This document shows, one piece after another, positions 62,156 to 64,000 of a stretch of DNA of 64,000 bases (its first letter is position 1; each line of letters opens with the position of its first letter). Where the stretch lies: assembly GCF_019448085.1 (NCBI RefSeq), contig NZ_JAGFNZ010000002.1, forward strand, positions 186,001-250,000, given 5' to 3'. The stretch is from Caproiciproducens faecalis (GTDB lineage: Bacteria; Bacillota; Clostridia; Oscillospirales; Acutalibacteraceae). The notes beneath the pieces were generated by a model that saw nothing but the letters and a program-made list of their open reading frames with translations, had not been told where the DNA came from and ran no database searches. Position numbers and translations under genes: made by a program.

Positions 62156-63511
62156 TCACTCCTCCCCGTCCCGACGGATGACTGCGCCGGCTCCGTCAAT
62201 TTTTTCTATTACCCCGGCTATGCTCGCGTGGATATTGGCCGACAACCCGTCCGGTGCCGCCGCTGCCAGCAGTTCTCCCTTTGCAACGCGGTCATTGACC
62301 TGTTTGACCGGAACAGCCGGTTTCCCAATATGCTGCTGAAAAGGAATCCATACCTTTTCCGGAGCAAGCTCACAGCATTCCTTCGCATGAAGCCGGTAAT
62401 AATCCATAATGTTCAGCCGAGCCGCCAGCCTTCCGGTTGGCACCTGGCCGTACTGAGCGCCCTCTGCGGGAACCGGGTTTCTGTTCTGCTCCACTTTAAT
62501 CCCGCGCTCCCTGAGCTGGCCCTTCAGGTAAATATTCACCTTTCTGGGCGACAGTCCCATGGGGCAGGAAAACATTTCGCAGACGCCGCATTCCGAGCAG
62601 TTCATCGCCGTACCGAAAGCCTTTTTATATTCTTCATTGTCGGTGATAAAGGGTTCGCGGAACAGGCTGCGCATTACCAGATGCGGCTTCATATTGTGGC
62701 CGATCAGATTCCGGGGGCAAAGGCTCGTGCACATCCTGCACTGCACACAGGCGCTTTTTGCCTGCAGCCGAATGCGGTGGAGCGGCATGGTCGCCCGGCG
62801 GATCAGGTAATGATCTTTCGGCAGGACGATAATATTCCCCGTCGTCTTGGTAACACTCAGCCCACTGATCTGAACGGGGTCCGTAAACACTTTGCCCATC
62901 ATAGGTCCGCCCAGAATGACGTCGTAATCCGAAACGGTCGGCTGTGCTTTGTCGATGCACTCAGTGACAGGAGTCCCCACCGGCACATGGAGAAGAATCG
63001 GTTCCCTGACCTCCCCCACAACGGACAGATATTTATCCGTTACCGGTCTGCCCTGCAGCGCATCATAAATATTCAGCATCGTCCCCACATTGTCTACGAC
63101 CGTTCCTACATCCAGCGGAATTCCCCGTTCCGGGACGGATTTTCCGCAGACCAGATGCACCATGATCTGTTCGTCACCCGCAGGATAAAAAGCGGGCATT
63201 TCAAACAGCTCAATCGGTGCACCCGCTTTTTCAATCGCGCCTTTCAGCGCGGCAATTTCCGCCGTATATTTCTTTTTCAGGGCAATGACCGTTCTCTTTG
63301 CGCCCAAATGGGCGGAAACGGCCTGCGCAGCCTCGACAATCCTGTCGGGATAAGTACGGGAGATATATTTGTCCGTTTCAATCAGCGGCTCGCACTCGGC
63401 GGCGTTGATGATAAAACAGTCCGCTTTCGCGGAAAGCTTCACATGGGTGGGAAAACCCGCGCCGCCCGCGCCCACCACTCCGGCGGCCTTGATTGCCTCT
63501 GTAAGATTCAT
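62156..63511 (-). CDS. pduS: PduS-like microcompartment flavo-iron-sulfur protein
   Basis: 451 aa from the ATG at 63511; an ATG 24 bases earlier is possible. RnfC/Nqo1-like N-terminus with VVGAGGAGFPTHVKLS (nucleotide/flavin) and INAAECEPLIETDKYI, then a SLBB domain and two [4Fe-4S] motifs (CVQCRMCTSLCPRN, CSECGVCEMFSCP). In PDU loci PduS is a cob(III)alamin reductase that binds PduT. No B12-dependent enzyme is present here, so the role may be NADH re-oxidation or electron transfer through the shell. It overlaps the end of the BMC-T ribosome binding region. Confidence 0.88.
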   Translation of the reverse strand: MNLTEAIKAAGVVGAGGAGFPTHVKLSAKADCFIINAAECEPLIETDKYISRTYPDRIVEAAQAVSAHLGAKRTVIALKKKYTAEIAALKGAIEKAGAPIELFEMPAFYPAGDEQIMVHLVCGKSVPERGIPLDVGTVVDNVGTMLNIYDALQGRPVTDKYLSVVGEVREPILLHVPVGTPVTECIDKAQPTVSDYDVILGGPMMGKVFTDPVQISGLSVTKTTGNIIVLPKDHYLIRRATMPLHRIRLQAKSACVQCRMCTSLCPRNLIGHNMKPHLVMRSLFREPFITDNEEYKKAFGTAMNCSECGVCEMFSCPMGLSPRKVNIYLKGQLRERGIKVEQNRNPVPAEGAQYGQVPTGRLAARLNIMDYYRLHAKECCELAPEKVWIPFQQHIGKPAVPVKQVNDRVAKGELLAAAAPDGLSANIHASIAGVIEKIDGAGAVIRRDGEE

Positions 63512-63549
63512 GGTATCACCGTCCTCAATAAACATTCCAATCCATCATT

Positions 63550-64000
63550 TCACTTTTCCCGGATGATCTGCATCCCGTTCACGCGGGCGTAGTCCCACGC
63601 TTCGGAAGAGATGATACTGTCGGCCGCAACGCGGATCGCCGAAATATTGTCATTGTTAAGCAGAGCCAGATCCCTTGCCGTTACAATTTCCCGCTTGGGC
63701 TTTTCGTGTCGTACCGGCGGCAGACTTTGTTTCTCTGTCGGTCCTTCGACAGGCTCCGTGTCCGTCTTTTCACCCAGCACGCTGTCTTCCAGCCGGTTCA
63801 GCGGGCAGAAAATGACACCCGATTCTTTGAGAAAATTGACCTTTTCCATCATCATGTTGTAGTAAACAGCCGGAGCAGTCCTTTTATAGTCGAACAGTTC
63901 GACTCCTTCTTCAACCGCAAAAAGGGTTTTCCCCTTTAAAATAGCCTGAACCGCCGCTTTGGAGTACGGAGTATCCTCCGTTCCTGCGGCAATGCGAACC
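63550..64000 (-). CDS. Microcompartment-associated protein, 5' end beyond the window
   Basis: Open in one frame from the window edge (VRIAAGTEDTPYSKAAV...) to the stop at 63550, at least 149 aa. The segment LKGKTLFAVEEGVELFDYKRTAPAVYY resembles a conserved motif of hypothetical proteins in ethanolamine and other microcompartment loci (EutQ/TIGR02536-like). The C-terminus KREIVTARDLALLNNDNISAIRVAADSIISSEAWDYARVNGMQIIRE resembles a small domain also seen at EutQ-type N-termini. Function unknown. It supports a larger microcompartment operon upstream of 64000. Confidence 0.55.
   Translation of the reverse strand, partial: VRIAAGTEDTPYSKAAVQAILKGKTLFAVEEGVELFDYKRTAPAVYYNMMMEKVNFLKESGVIFCPLNRLEDSVLGEKTDTEPVEGPTEKQSLPPVRHEKPKREIVTARDLALLNNDNISAIRVAADSIISSEAWDYARVNGMQIIREK

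Noticed and set aside
1-64000. CRISPR arrays, insertion sequences, prophage or integrative elements, tRNA genes
   Set aside because: I found no repeat-spacer arrays, transposase or integrase motifs, or tRNA-like cloverleaf sequences when reading through. Short tRNA-like elements cannot be fully excluded by eye.

Overview
The window looks like the chromosome of a strictly anaerobic, low-to-mid GC Firmicute, most likely a Clostridia member near Oscillospiraceae/Ruminococcaceae. That is inferred from the gene set: a trimeric [FeFe] hydrogenase (HydABC) with all three maturases, hybrid cluster protein, FeoAAB iron uptake, Fe-dependent alcohol dehydrogenases behind Rex-like sites, a perfect CIRCE element, AAGGAGG-type ribosome binding sites and oligopeptide ABC transport. 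I saw no tRNA or rRNA gene, insertion sequence, prophage or CRISPR array.

Layout. 1-2295: 3'-truncated membrane diguanylate cyclase (Cache, three PAS, GGDEF). 2.5-6.7 kb: YhaN/YhaO (SbcC/D-like) pair. 6.8-7.4 kb: Hsp20 under CIRCE. 7.5-10.2 kb: ferredoxin, hybrid cluster protein, cupin. 10.3-13.1 kb: two alcohol/polyol dehydrogenases on either side of a 518-bp region with Rex-like operators. 13.2-18.8 kb: dppABCDF-type peptide transporter. 19.2-25.3 kb: MacAB-like export system with an extra lipoprotein and an Ig-like protein, next to an orphan, slightly degenerate response regulator. 25.3-32.7 kb: TcdA, HD protein, NUDIX, YyaL, an MFS carrier, and a MerR regulator with a divergent aldo/keto reductase. 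32.7-43 kb: hydrogenase region: a leader RNA with a terminator, a TM1266-type regulator, hydE-hydG-hydF, a ferredoxin and small proteins, then hydC-hydB-hydA and a small [2Fe-2S] protein. 43-45.1 kb: HD, Ogt, small protein, Spx/ArsC-like, YwbE. 45.3-48.3 kb: feoA-feoA-feoB and a Cys-rich FeoB partner, with two copies of a GTTAGC-type operator. 48.4-50.6 kb: Nramp, ThpR, DUF503.

50.7-64 kb is the most unusual part. A long minus-strand operon encodes a phosphoribosyltransferase-like protein, a CinA/MoeA-like protein, 2-oxopent-4-enoate hydratase, acylating acetaldehyde dehydrogenase, 4-hydroxy-2-oxovalerate aldolase, a ferredoxin with a BFD-type [2Fe-2S] domain, a LarA-like protein, a BenE-type carrier, a creatinase-like pseudo-metallopeptidase and a DUF3842 protein. 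Upstream lie an IclR regulator and bacterial microcompartment genes (PduT-like shell protein, PduS-like flavo-iron-sulfur protein, and a partial microcompartment-associated protein running off the end). The enzymes are the lower half of aromatic meta-cleavage (to pyruvate, acetaldehyde and acetyl-CoA), but no oxygenase or ring-cleaving enzyme is present. The simplest reading is a microcompartment-associated, oxygen-independent catabolic system with an unknown substrate. The link between the shell genes and the enzymes rests on adjacency only.
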